DNA of 20,091 nucleotides. It comes from a virus. Positions 1 through 7,469 of the stretch are shown here, one piece after another. Each line of letters begins with the position of its first letter. The stretch's first letter is position 1. The notes beneath the pieces were generated by a model that did no database searches, was not told the origin of the DNA, and saw only the letters and a list, made by a program, of their open reading frames with translations. The stretch is from positions 1 to 20,091 of the IMG/VR virus record IMGVR_UViG_3300043773_000063; one strand, written 5' to 3'. The translations under genes and the position numbers were made by a program.

Positions 1-1373
1 GCTTTAAAGAAGGCGCACACCATAGAAAACTGGCAAAAATATTTGAAGATGTAGTTGCAGGACGTAAAAAACGAGTCATTATTAATATCGCCCCACGTAT
101 GGGCAAGTCTGAGTTCTCAAGCTACCTGTTTCCGGCTTGGTTTTTAGGTCAGTTTCCCGATAAAAAGATCATTATGGGGACGCACACTGCGTCTTTATCA
201 GAAGATTTTGGTAGACGCGTTAAAAATTTGGTGGACGCTGATGAATATCAGGAGATTTTTCCAAAAACAGCCCTCGCAGAAGACCAAAAAGCTGCCGGAA
301 AATGGTCTACCGGAGCTGGAGGTCAATATTATGCTGTTGGCGTTGGCGGCGCTCTGGCTGGGCGTGGTGCTGATCTGTTTGTTATTGACGATCCTCATTC
401 TGAACAGGACATAAAGGCTAATTCACGCCTGACATTTGATCAGGCATGGTCATGGTTTCAGACAGGCCCACTACAACGCTTAATGCCGGGGGGCGCTATT
501 ATCGTTATTATGACTCGATGGAGTCTTGTTGATTTAACAGGGCGTTTAATTGATTATCAGATTAAAAACCCAGAGTCAGATCCGTGGGAGATTGTAGAAC
601 TCCCAGCTATATTGAATGAAAATGAAGAAAACGAAAAGAGTCTGTGGCCTGAGCAATGGCCGATAGACCAGTTAAAAGCAAAACGTGCGGGCATGGACCC
701 TCGATATTGGCAGGCCCAATATATGCAGCAGCCCACAAGCGATGCGGCTGCGGTTATTCAACGTAATATGTGGAAAGTGTGGGAGCACGAAAGCCCTCCA
801 CGCTGTGAATATATTATTCAGTCGTGGGATACGGCGCATGAAACAAAAACTTCTTCGGACTATACCGCCTGTACGACGTGGGGTATTTGGTATAACGACG
901 AAGATGGTGGTGCACCCAATATTATTTTAATTGATGCTTTTAAATCTCGAATGAATTTTCCGCAGCTCAAAGAACGAGCGTTGGAGATGTATAAAGAGTA
1001 TGAACCTGATGCCGTTGTGATTGAAAAGAAAGCGGCAGGTGCTCCGCTTATACAAGAAATGCGGCGTGTAGGGGTGCCAATACAGGAGTTCAGCCCATCA
1101 CGGGGTAACGACAAACATGTGCGCGTTAATTCTGTCGCAGATATATTTGCCAGTGGTAAAGTCTGGGCTCCTGATACGCGCTGGGCCAGAGAAGTCATTG
1201 AAGAAGTTGCAGCTTTCCCGGTTGGGGAGCATGATGACTACGTGGATACGATGACACAGGCGCTGTTGCGGTTCAGGCAGGGTGGGTTTATTTCATTGCC
1301 AAACGATGAGCCTGACGATGTTCGCTACTTTAGAGGCTTCCGTGGGCAGAAACGCGGCTATTACTTAGGTTAG
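1..1373 (+). CDS. terL: Terminase large subunit, 5' end outside the window
   Basis: Packaging motor: an ATPase that drives DNA into the prohead plus an RNase H-fold nuclease that cuts the concatemer. The reading frame is open from base 3 with no start needed inside the window, so the gene is truncated at its 5' end; the first ATG (99) lies inside the Walker A motif and is not the start. Visible ATPase motifs are APRMGKSE (nt 90-113, Walker A), LFVIDDPH (nt 375-398, Walker B) and VIMTRW (near nt 507-521, probable coupling motif). The nuclease domain follows: the Asp of SWDTA (nt 828-830), the Glu of VVIEKK (nt 1023-1025) and the HDDYVD cluster (near nt 1230-1250) fit the acidic triad of terminase nucleases. 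The portal starts 8 bases downstream, the usual order. Identification is from motifs and position; the packaging strategy cannot be told. Confidence 0.96.
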   Translation, partial: FKEGAHHRKLAKIFEDVVAGRKKRVIINIAPRMGKSEFSSYLFPAWFLGQFPDKKIIMGTHTASLSEDFGRRVKNLVDADEYQEIFPKTALAEDQKAAGKWSTGAGGQYYAVGVGGALAGRGADLFVIDDPHSEQDIKANSRLTFDQAWSWFQTGPLQRLMPGGAIIVIMTRWSLVDLTGRLIDYQIKNPESDPWEIVELPAILNENEENEKSLWPEQWPIDQLKAKRAGMDPRYWQAQYMQQPTSDAAAVIQRNMWKVWEHESPPRCEYIIQSWDTAHETKTSSDYTACTTWGIWYNDEDGGAPNIILIDAFKSRMNFPQLKERALEMYKEYEPDAVVIEKKAAGAPLIQEMRRVGVPIQEFSPSRGNDKHVRVNSVADIFASGKVWAPDTRWAREVIEEVAAFPVGEHDDYVDTMTQALLRFRQGGFISLPNDEPDDVRYFRGFRGQKRGYYLG

Positions 1374-1381
1374 GACAGATC

Positions 1382-3763
1382 ATGGCTATTGATAAGAGTT
1401 TATATAGCGCCCCGGAAGGGCTTGAATCTTTGGCACTTGAAGAAGCGCCTATTCAGATTGAGATTGAAGACCCTGAGTCCGTAACGATTGGTATGGGCGG
1501 GGTGGAGATTGAGATCGAGCCGGGGGGTGACGACGAGGAAGAAGCGTTTGATTCCAATCTAGCCGAGTTCATGGAAGAAAGCGATTTGCAGAGAATCGCC
1601 AGCGACGTGTTGGAGTTAATTGAGGCAGATATTAACTCACGCAAAGATTGGGTTGATACTTATGTAAAAGGGCTGGATGTCCTTGGGCTACGTTATGACG
1701 AGGTGACTGAGCCTTGGGATGGTGCCTGCGGTGTGTTCTCTACGCTGCTGACTGAAGCAGCGATTCGTTTCCAGAGCGAGTCTATTATGGAGACGTTTCC
1801 GGCAGGTGGGCCTGTAAAAACACAGATTATTGGGCAGTTTACCCCTGAAATTGAAGAAGCAGGTAAACGAGTAAAAGCTGATATGAATTATCAGTTAACC
1901 GATAAAATGCCGGAATATAGGTCAGAACACGAACGCGCATTATGGGGCGTTGCATTAGCAGGCTCGTCATTTAAAAAAGTTTATTATGATCCGTCGTTAG
2001 AACGACAGGTTTCATTTTATATTCCTGCGGAAGATGTCATTCTTCCATATGGCGTAACTAATATACGCCGTACAGATCGTCTTACGCATATGATGCGTAA
2101 AACTAAAAACGATATTAAACGGTTGCAGCACAGTGGATTTTATCGAGATATTGATCTTGGTGATCCGTTTGCAAATCAAACTGATATTGAAAAAGCTAAA
2201 GCGCAAAAAGAAGGCGTTGAGCAAACTAAAGACGAGCGTTATCAAATATGTGAAGTACATATTGAATATGATTTACCGGGGTATGAAGAAGATTTACCAT
2301 TACCTTACGTCATTACGATTGATAAAGGCACTAGTAAAGTTTTAGCCATACGGCGTAACTATAAAGAAGATGACCCCCAGAAACGTGCGCGTCAGCACTT
2401 CGTACACTATATGTACATCCCCGGCTTTGGGGCTTATGGCTTCGGGTTGATTCATGTTATTGGTGGCTACGCCACGGCAGGCACTATGCTGATTCGTCAG
2501 TTGGTGGATGCAGGATCGCTATCTAATCTTCCCGGTGGTCTGAAGTCTCGTGGACTCAGAATTAAAGGCGATGACACGCCCATCGCTCCGGGTGAATGGC
2601 GAGATGTGGATGTGCCGGGGGGTGCGATCAGAGATAACATCCTGCCACTGCCTTATAAAGAACCCAGTGCTACGCTGCTAGCACTACTGAATCAAATCAC
2701 CGAAGAAGCGCGACGGCTCAGTGGTATGGCTGATATGAAGATCAGCGATATGTCGAGTCAGGCTCCGGTGGGTACGACGCTGGCTCTGCTTGAGCGGCAG
2801 TTAAAAACAATGGGTGCTGTGCAGGCTCGCATCCATGCAGCGATGAAAGAAGAGTTCAAGCTGCTCAAAGAAATTATTAGGGAGTACACCTCCCCTGATT
2901 ACAGCTACGTGCCGCAAGATGGCACACCGCAGGTTAAGGCTGAGGACTACGACATTGTCGAAGTAATTCCTGTGTCAGACCCTAATGCTTCGACGATGGC
3001 TCAGCGGGTTGTGCAGTATCAGGCTGCGTTGCAGTTGGCTCAAGGTGCGCCTCAGTTATATGACATGCCCCGCCTTCACAGGCAGATGTTGGATGTACTG
3101 GGTATTCCTAATGCCGATAAATTAGTACCCCTGCCGGATGATCAGAAACCCAAAGACCCCATAACCGAGAACATGAATGTACTCAAGGGCACCCCGCTAA
3201 AAGCGTTTATTTATCAGGATCATCAGGCGCACATCACAGCACATATGACCTTCTTGCAAGACCCAAGCATCATGCAGACCATAGGTCAAAACCCAATGGC
3301 GCAAACTATGCAGGCTGCAATGATGGCTCACGTTGCCGAGCATTTAGGGTTTAGATACCGCCAAGAGATTGAACAGCGTGTTGGTGCACCGTTGCCCGGA
3401 CCAGAGCAAGAGGTGTCTGAAGCTGAAGAGTTGGCGATGGCTAAATATGTTGCCGAGGCTGCGCAGCAGGTCTTGCAGATTCATCAAGCTGAGGCTGCGC
3501 AACAGCAAGCACAACAGATGTCAGCAGATCCGCTGGTTCAGATGCAGCAGCAGGAGTTGCAGATCAAGGGTATGGAGCAGCAGCGCAAGGCGCAGAAAGA
3601 TTCTATTGATGCACAGATTGCTGAAAAGCGGTTGAACGTTGAGCAGCAGCGTATTGCTGTGGAAGCACAGAAAGAAGGCATACGGCTTCAGAACCAGAAT
3701 CAACAGAACGAACGCAAGCTACAGCTTGATCTTATTAAATCACGCATGAAAGGCGGCAGTTAA
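1382..3763 (+). CDS. Portal protein (large, P22-like type)
   Basis: Forms the dodecameric ring at one head vertex through which DNA enters and to which the tail is attached. At 793 residues it is long for a portal and closer to the P22-like class than to lambda or HK97 portals. The N-terminus (residues 20-55) is very acidic and holds two short runs, IQIEIED (24-30) and VEIEIE (41-46). The centre is a mixed alpha/beta body. The C-terminus (about 675-793) is Gln-rich and strongly helical with heptad-like spacing, as expected for a barrel or coiled coil extending into the capsid, as in P22. GGACAG lies 4 bases before the ATG. It follows terL directly and its stop overlaps the next ATG (TAATG). 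I recognise the family by overall pattern and position, not by a single diagnostic motif. Confidence 0.9.
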   Translation: MAIDKSLYSAPEGLESLALEEAPIQIEIEDPESVTIGMGGVEIEIEPGGDDEEEAFDSNLAEFMEESDLQRIASDVLELIEADINSRKDWVDTYVKGLDVLGLRYDEVTEPWDGACGVFSTLLTEAAIRFQSESIMETFPAGGPVKTQIIGQFTPEIEEAGKRVKADMNYQLTDKMPEYRSEHERALWGVALAGSSFKKVYYDPSLERQVSFYIPAEDVILPYGVTNIRRTDRLTHMMRKTKNDIKRLQHSGFYRDIDLGDPFANQTDIEKAKAQKEGVEQTKDERYQICEVHIEYDLPGYEEDLPLPYVITIDKGTSKVLAIRRNYKEDDPQKRARQHFVHYMYIPGFGAYGFGLIHVIGGYATAGTMLIRQLVDAGSLSNLPGGLKSRGLRIKGDDTPIAPGEWRDVDVPGGAIRDNILPLPYKEPSATLLALLNQITEEARRLSGMADMKISDMSSQAPVGTTLALLERQLKTMGAVQARIHAAMKEEFKLLKEIIREYTSPDYSYVPQDGTPQVKAEDYDIVEVIPVSDPNASTMAQRVVQYQAALQLAQGAPQLYDMPRLHRQMLDVLGIPNADKLVPLPDDQKPKDPITENMNVLKGTPLKAFIYQDHQAHITAHMTFLQDPSIMQTIGQNPMAQTMQAAMMAHVAEHLGFRYRQEIEQRVGAPLPGPEQEVSEAEELAMAKYVAEAAQQVLQIHQAEAAQQQAQQMSADPLVQMQQQELQIKGMEQQRKAQKDSIDAQIAEKRLNVEQQRIAVEAQKEGIRLQNQNQQNERKLQLDLIKSRMKGGS

Positions 3764-3966
3764 TGACCCATGAGAGGCAGATGCTAGATCACTTATTTAA
3801 CAGACTCAAAGAACGAGAGCGGGAAGTAAGCGATGCAATGGCTGAAGGATCGGCTAAAGACTTTGCTGAATATCGAAATTTGTGCGGCGTAATCCAAGGT
3901 CTACGCCGTGCAAGGTTAGAAGTACAAGACCTTGTGCAACGTTATGAGGAATTTGAAAATGACTGA
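3763..3966 (+). CDS. Small helical protein between portal and co-chaperonin, function unknown
   Basis: A 67-residue, highly charged, all-helical protein without cysteine-pair, signal or membrane features. Two helices are apparent (about 2-30 and 33-62), joined near an AKDFAEYRNLCGVIQGL segment; they could form a helical hairpin or coiled coil. The ATG overlaps the portal stop by one base (TAATG), so translation is probably coupled to portal translation. I recall similar tiny proteins next to portals in environmental phages, where they are annotated hypothetical. A role in head assembly or portal incorporation is suggested only by position. Confidence 0.8.
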   Translation: MTHERQMLDHLFNRLKEREREVSDAMAEGSAKDFAEYRNLCGVIQGLRRARLEVQDLVQRYEEFEND

Positions 3967-4336
3967 TACAGCTCAAGCTGTGATTGAAGATATTCAAGAA
4001 AAAGCCAAGCAACTGCCGATTGTTAAGGGGTACAAGATTCTTTGTACTCTGCCTAACATTGAAAATAAGTTTGATAGCGGGCTTATTAAAGCAGACGCAA
4101 CGGTTAAATATGAAGAGTTACTGAGTAACGTGCTCTTTGTCGTAGCACTGGGTGATATGGCATACGCAGATCAGAGCAGGTTCCCAACAGGACCGTGGTG
4201 TAAAGCAGGTGATTTTATTATTACTCGCGCCAACACCGGCACTCGCATCAAGATTCACGACCGCGAGTTTCGGATTATTAACGATGATTCCGTTGAAGCT
4301 GTGGTGGAAGATCCCCGTGGCATTCAACGTGCGTGA
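3959..4336 (+). CDS. Phage GroES-like co-chaperonin
   Basis: A 125-residue protein with the GroES (Cpn10) pattern. After a helical N-terminal extension (1-20), the segment from KGYKIL (23-28) aligns by eye with the first strands of GroES. DSGLI (39-43) sits where the GroEL-binding mobile loop (GGIVL in E. coli) should be. VVALGDMAY and WCKAGDFII follow, matching the conserved EVLAVG and VGDIVIF strands, and the REFRIINDDSVEAVV end matches the GroES C-terminus. It would cap the host GroEL during folding of capsid proteins, like T4 gp31. The start was set at ATG 3959 because GAGGAA (3946-3951) lies 7 bases upstream; an upstream in-frame start at 3932 lacks comparable support. It overlaps the previous gene by 8 bases. 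No GroEL gene is visible, so the host chaperonin would be used. Confidence 0.85.
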   Translation: MTDTAQAVIEDIQEKAKQLPIVKGYKILCTLPNIENKFDSGLIKADATVKYEELLSNVLFVVALGDMAYADQSRFPTGPWCKAGDFIITRANTGTRIKIHDREFRIINDDSVEAVVEDPRGIQRA

Positions 4337-4344
4337 GGTGACAT

Positions 4345-5289
4345 ATGGAAAAAACTGAATTTAAGTTTCCCGATGAACAGGAAACTAAGCAAGAAGCTAA
4401 AAATAAAAACGATGACTTTGAAATTGAGATTGAAGTTGTTGACGACACGCCTGAGCCTGATAAAGGACGCAAGCCACTTGATGAGCCTGTCAATGAAGTA
4501 ACTGATGACGAGCTTTCTAAATACGACGAGGGTGTACAGAAACGTATTAAGAAACTGTCGCATGGTTACCACGACGAGCGTCGAGCTAAAGAAGCAGCGT
4601 TGCGAGAGCGTGAAGAGGCGCTGAAGTTTGCGCAGCAGATTATTGAAGAGAATAAACATCTCAAGAAAAATCTGGGCGATCACACGACACTTCTTGTAGG
4701 TACAGCAAAGCAAAACGCTGAAATGGCGTTGGATCAGGCACGTAAAAAATACAAGGAAGCATACGAGTCATTTGATCCTGATCAGATTGTTGCAGCGCAA
4801 GAAGAATTAACGCAAGCAAAATTGCGGTTGGATAAAGTTCTTAACTTCACACCAGCCCCTTTACAGGAACGAGAAATTCCTGTAAACATGCAACCACAAT
4901 CCGCTCCAGATAATGCGCCGGATTCCAAAGCACTTGCATGGCGAAAGCAAAATCAGTGGTTTGGACCTAACCGGCCCATGACTGCCTTCACTCTGGGGCT
5001 GCATGAGCAGTTAGTCGAAGAAGGCATTGATCCTACCTCAGAGCAGTATTACGAGGTAATCAATACGACACTACGTAGTAAGTTCCCTGAACATTTTCCT
5101 GATGAGCGCGGAAGATCAGAGGAAAAACAGAAACGGACGAGCAGTAATGTTGTAGCCCCGGCAAGTCGCAGCGTTGCGCCAAAGAAAATCACGCTGACAC
5201 AGACTCAAGTGGCACTTGCTAAGAAGTTTAAGATTCCTTTGGAACTTTATGCCCGGAAAGTGGCGGAAGGTATGACACAAAATGGCTGA
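4345..5289 (+). CDS. Probable capsid scaffolding protein
   Basis: A 314-residue, very hydrophilic, mostly helical protein located between portal and major capsid gene, where scaffolds normally lie. The N-terminus is acidic (FEIEIEVVDD at 25-34). Residues about 55-170 are rich in Glu, Lys, Arg and Ala with long coiled-coil-like stretches. A proline-rich linker (about 170-195) precedes a more ordered segment containing KQNQWFGPNRPMT. The C-terminus (about 265-311) is basic and ends in a short helical piece, reminiscent of the basic coat-binding tail of the P22 scaffold. Scaffolds guide prohead assembly and leave before or during packaging. AGGTGA precedes the ATG. The call rests on composition and gene order; no protease gene or cleavage site was recognised nearby. 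Confidence 0.78.
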   Translation: MEKTEFKFPDEQETKQEAKNKNDDFEIEIEVVDDTPEPDKGRKPLDEPVNEVTDDELSKYDEGVQKRIKKLSHGYHDERRAKEAALREREEALKFAQQIIEENKHLKKNLGDHTTLLVGTAKQNAEMALDQARKKYKEAYESFDPDQIVAAQEELTQAKLRLDKVLNFTPAPLQEREIPVNMQPQSAPDNAPDSKALAWRKQNQWFGPNRPMTAFTLGLHEQLVEEGIDPTSEQYYEVINTTLRSKFPEHFPDERGRSEEKQKRTSSNVVAPASRSVAPKKITLTQTQVALAKKFKIPLELYARKVAEGMTQNG

Positions 5290-5743
5290 TAATCGAAACA
5301 ACCGTGATCTAAGTACCCGCGATAAAGTAGAGCGTCCTCGTAGCTGGGCACCACCCACGTTACTGCCTGACCCTGCACCTGAACCGGGATATAAATACCG
5401 TTGGATTCGTGTAAGCACGATGGGTCAAGCTGATCCACGTAACGTGTCATCCAAATTACGCGAAGGCTGGGAACCTGTTAAAGCTAACGAGCATCCTGAG
5501 ATTTCTATGTATCTTGATAACGACATCGAGCGTTATAAGGACAACATAGTCGTAGGCGGCTTGATGCTTTGCAAAACGCCGACAGAAATGGTCGAGCAGA
5601 GGAATGCGTTTTATCAACAGCAGGCCGAAGCTCAGATGCGTTCTGTTGACAACAATTTCATGCGCGAGAATGATCCACGGATGCCTCTGTTTTCAGAGCG
5701 TAAGTCGTCGGTGACGTTCGGACGCGGTAATCAACAATCGTAG
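5282..5743 (+). CDS. Conserved phage protein upstream of capsid genes, function unknown
   Basis: A 153-residue soluble protein. The start overlaps the scaffold stop by 8 bases, with GGAAGG 11 bases before the ATG. The N-terminus is Arg/Asp/Asn-rich and disordered-looking (1-20), followed by a Pro-rich stretch (ERPRSWAPPTLLPDP, 17-31). The more structured core contains YRWIRVSTMGQAD (39-51), LREGWEPVKANEHPE (59-73) and VGGLMLCKTP (near 91-100). The C-terminal third is helical and polar and ends in NDPRMPLFSERKSSVTFGRG. From memory, this arrangement (WAPP, REGWEPV, GGLMLCK, NDPRMP) recurs in many environmental phages at the same position, but I know no assigned function. A head-assembly or minor capsid role is inferred from location only. 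Confidence 0.75.
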   Translation: MADNRNNRDLSTRDKVERPRSWAPPTLLPDPAPEPGYKYRWIRVSTMGQADPRNVSSKLREGWEPVKANEHPEISMYLDNDIERYKDNIVVGGLMLCKTPTEMVEQRNAFYQQQAEAQMRSVDNNFMRENDPRMPLFSERKSSVTFGRGNQQS

Positions 5744-5756
5744 GAGTTAATCCAAA

Positions 5757-6416
5757 ATGGCTTACCCGACTATCGACAAGCCTTATGGCTTGAAACCAAT
5801 CAATCTGATTGGCGGTCAGGTGTTCGCCGGGGCAACTCGTCAGCGTCGTATCGCATCCGGTGCTTCTAGCATTGGTTTCGGTGACCCTGTCAAGTTTGTT
5901 AACGACGGCACCATCGCAGTAACCACGGAAACAACGACTGGCCCCGCCACTGGCTTTGCTGGTGTGTTCTTGGGATGTCAGTTTGTTTCTTCTGTTACAG
6001 GTCAACCGACTTGGTCACAATCGTGGACTAGCGGCACTTCGGTAAAGGCAAACACCTTTATCTACGCTTATGTTTGCGAAGATCCTGATCAGTTGTTCCA
6101 AGTTGCCGTAGTGACAGGTACAACGGTTGTTTCAACGACCACGGGCCTGACCTACACCAACATCAACAACAACGTAGCTTTGGTGGCTAACACCCTCAAT
6201 ACTACGACTGGCGATTCGCAGCAGGGCATCCTGTTGAGTTCCGCTGCTGTAACGGCAACGCTGCCTTTGCGAATTGTTGACTTGGTGCCGGATACGGCGT
6301 TTACCTATAGTGGCACTGTTTACTATCCTGAAGCTATTGTTAAGTTCAATGCACCGAACGTAACAGGATCTGTCGTGGATGGTGGTCATGCCTACTACAA
6401 CCCAACCGGACTGTAA
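5757..6416 (+). CDS. Probable head decoration or minor capsid protein
   Basis: A 219-residue protein directly upstream of the major capsid gene. The N-terminal part is compact (PYGLKPINLIGG at 9-20, then FAGATRQRRI). The rest is rich in Thr, Val, Gly and Ala with alternating beta-strand character and no Lys-rich segments, as in small beta-type virion proteins. There is no signal peptide or membrane segment. AGGAG (5742-5746) lies 10 bases before the ATG. Two stop codons in a row (TAATAG) end the gene. Proteins of this size next to the coat gene often stabilise the capsid from outside; that role is inferred from position and composition. It could instead be another minor head protein. Confidence 0.6.
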   Translation: MAYPTIDKPYGLKPINLIGGQVFAGATRQRRIASGASSIGFGDPVKFVNDGTIAVTTETTTGPATGFAGVFLGCQFVSSVTGQPTWSQSWTSGTSVKANTFIYAYVCEDPDQLFQVAVVTGTTVVSTTTGLTYTNINNNVALVANTLNTTTGDSQQGILLSSAAVTATLPLRIVDLVPDTAFTYSGTVYYPEAIVKFNAPNVTGSVVDGGHAYYNPTGL

Positions 6417-6429
6417 TAGGGGAAATTAA

Positions 6430-7338
6430 ATGGCTATTTCACGCGCACAACTACTGAAAGAGCTTCTCCCCGGCTTGAACGCATTGTTCGGTCTGGAGTA
6501 TGCTCGTTATGGGCAGGAACACAAAGAGATTTACGAAACTGAATCTTCTGAGCGTTCCTTTGAAGAGGAAACCAAGCTGTCAGGCTTTAGTGCTGCCCCG
6601 GTTAAAAACGAAGGTAGCGCAATTGCTTATGACAACGCGCAGGAAGCTTGGACTGCTCGCTATACGCACGAAACCATTGCACTTGGTTTCTCGATCACTG
6701 AAGAAGCGATTGAGGATAATCTGTACGACAGCTTGTCTGCTCGTTACACCAAGTCACTTGCTCGTGCGATGGCTTACACCAAAGAGGTGAAGGCAGCAGC
6801 AGTTCTGAACAACGGTTGGGCTTCTACCGTAACTTACGGTGACGGTCAGACTTTGTTCTCCACAGCACATCCGCTGGTTTCTGGTGGCACTAACAGCAAC
6901 ACGACCGCTACGGGCGTGGATCTTAACGAAACCTCGTTGGAAAATGCAGTGATTCAGATCGCTGCGTGGACTGATGAACGTGGGCTTTTGATCGCTGCTA
7001 AACCACGCAAGCTTATCGTTCCTCCTGCTTTGATGTTCGTGGCAACTCGCCTGTTGGAAACCGAACTTCGTGTCGGTACTAACGACAACGACATCAACGC
7101 CCTGAAGAACAACGGCTCGATCCCCGAGGGTTATACGGTTAACCACTTCTTGACCGATACCAACGCTTGGTTCCTGACGACCGATGTTCCTAACGGCCTG
7201 AAGCATTTTGTACGCACACCGTTACAAAATTCAATGGATGGAGACTTCGACACCGGAAACGTTCGCTACAAAGCTCGTGAGCGTTATAGCTTTGGTGTGT
7301 CTGATCCTCTCGGAATCTACGGATCTCAGGGAGCCTAA
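6430..7338 (+). CDS. Major capsid protein
   Basis: A 302-residue coat protein, probably of HK97 fold. The N-terminus (MAISRAQLLKELLPGLNALFG) is helical. Residues about 30-60 form an extended charged arm (YETESSERSFEEETKLSGF). The centre contains YTHETIALGFSITEEAIEDNLYD (near 78-100), a pattern I associate with Mu-gpT-like phage head subunits. The next part contains FSTAHPLVSGG (140-150) and PRKLIVPPALMFVATRLL (near 192-209), like the P-domain of such coats. The end (RYKARERYSFGVSDPLGIYGS) also matches many coats. AGGGG sits 7 bases before the ATG. A strong terminator follows 11 bases after the stop, closing the head transcription unit. No pro-peptide cleavage signature is obvious, in keeping with a separate scaffold. 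Confidence 0.92.
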   Translation: MAISRAQLLKELLPGLNALFGLEYARYGQEHKEIYETESSERSFEEETKLSGFSAAPVKNEGSAIAYDNAQEAWTARYTHETIALGFSITEEAIEDNLYDSLSARYTKSLARAMAYTKEVKAAAVLNNGWASTVTYGDGQTLFSTAHPLVSGGTNSNTTATGVDLNETSLENAVIQIAAWTDERGLLIAAKPRKLIVPPALMFVATRLLETELRVGTNDNDINALKNNGSIPEGYTVNHFLTDTNAWFLTTDVPNGLKHFVRTPLQNSMDGDFDTGNVRYKARERYSFGVSDPLGIYGSQGA

Positions 7339-7348
7339 TCAGGCTGCG

Positions 7349-7376
7349 AAAAGGGGGTTGCAAAACCCCCTTTTTT
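7349..7376 (+). terminator. Intrinsic terminator after the major capsid gene
   Basis: A perfect 11-bp stem (7349-7359 with 7364-7374) encloses a GCAA tetraloop of the GNRA type and runs into six T residues (7371-7376). Because the stem contains A4 upstream and T4 downstream, it could terminate on either strand. It lies 11 bases after the capsid stop codon. A smaller hairpin (AGCCT 7332-7336 / AGGCT 7341-7345) overlaps the stop codon itself. Confidence 0.93.
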
Positions 7377-7385
7377 ATTTATACT
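7358..7385 (+). promoter_or_regulatory. Candidate sigma70-type promoter overlapping the terminator
   Basis: TTGCAA (7358-7363, 4 of 6 matches to the -35 consensus) and TATACT (7380-7385, 5 of 6 to -10) are separated by 16 bases. The -35 box lies in the terminator loop. Transcription would start near 7392, immediately before the first arm of the inverted repeats. It would let the downstream genes be expressed despite the terminator. A match of this quality can arise by chance in AT-rich DNA, and host sigma preferences are unknown. Confidence 0.4.
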
Positions 7386-7393
7386 GTAGGTAT

Positions 7394-7463
7394 CTGGGAA
7401 ACCAGCTTGCTAAACTGTCCCAGCAGACGATGCACCGATTAGCAAGCGACTTGTGCATAAGGA
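7394..7463 (+). promoter_or_regulatory. Leader with three interleaved inverted repeats upstream of gene 7470
   Basis: Three perfect inverted repeats are present: A, CTGGGA 7394-7399 with TCCCAG 7418-7423; B, GCTTGCTAA 7405-7413 with TTAGCAAGC 7439-7447; C, ATGCAC 7430-7435 with GTGCAT 7453-7458. A and B interleave, and B and C interleave, whereas A and C are compatible. The RNA could therefore switch between B alone and A plus C, or form a pseudoknot. Stem C ends directly before the ribosome binding site AAGGA (7459-7463), which is 6 bases from the ATG at 7470. A small alternative hairpin, CTGG-GAAA-CCAG (7394-7405), also exists. The inverted repeats are seen directly; any regulatory role is inferred, and a DNA operator is an alternative. 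Confidence 0.5.
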
Positions 7464-7469
7464 ATTATC

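Noticed and set aside
860-1198. Antisense 112-residue frame in the terminase gene
   Set aside because: Opposite a well-supported conserved gene, Ser/Leu-rich without recognisable features.
6754-7206. Antisense 150-residue frame in the major capsid gene
   Set aside because: Shadow of the capsid gene; composition reflects reverse-complement codons only.
7339-7469. tRNA or known small RNA in the only large gap
   Set aside because: No cloverleaf, no anticodon or T-arm consensus; the inverted repeats fit a leader or operator better.
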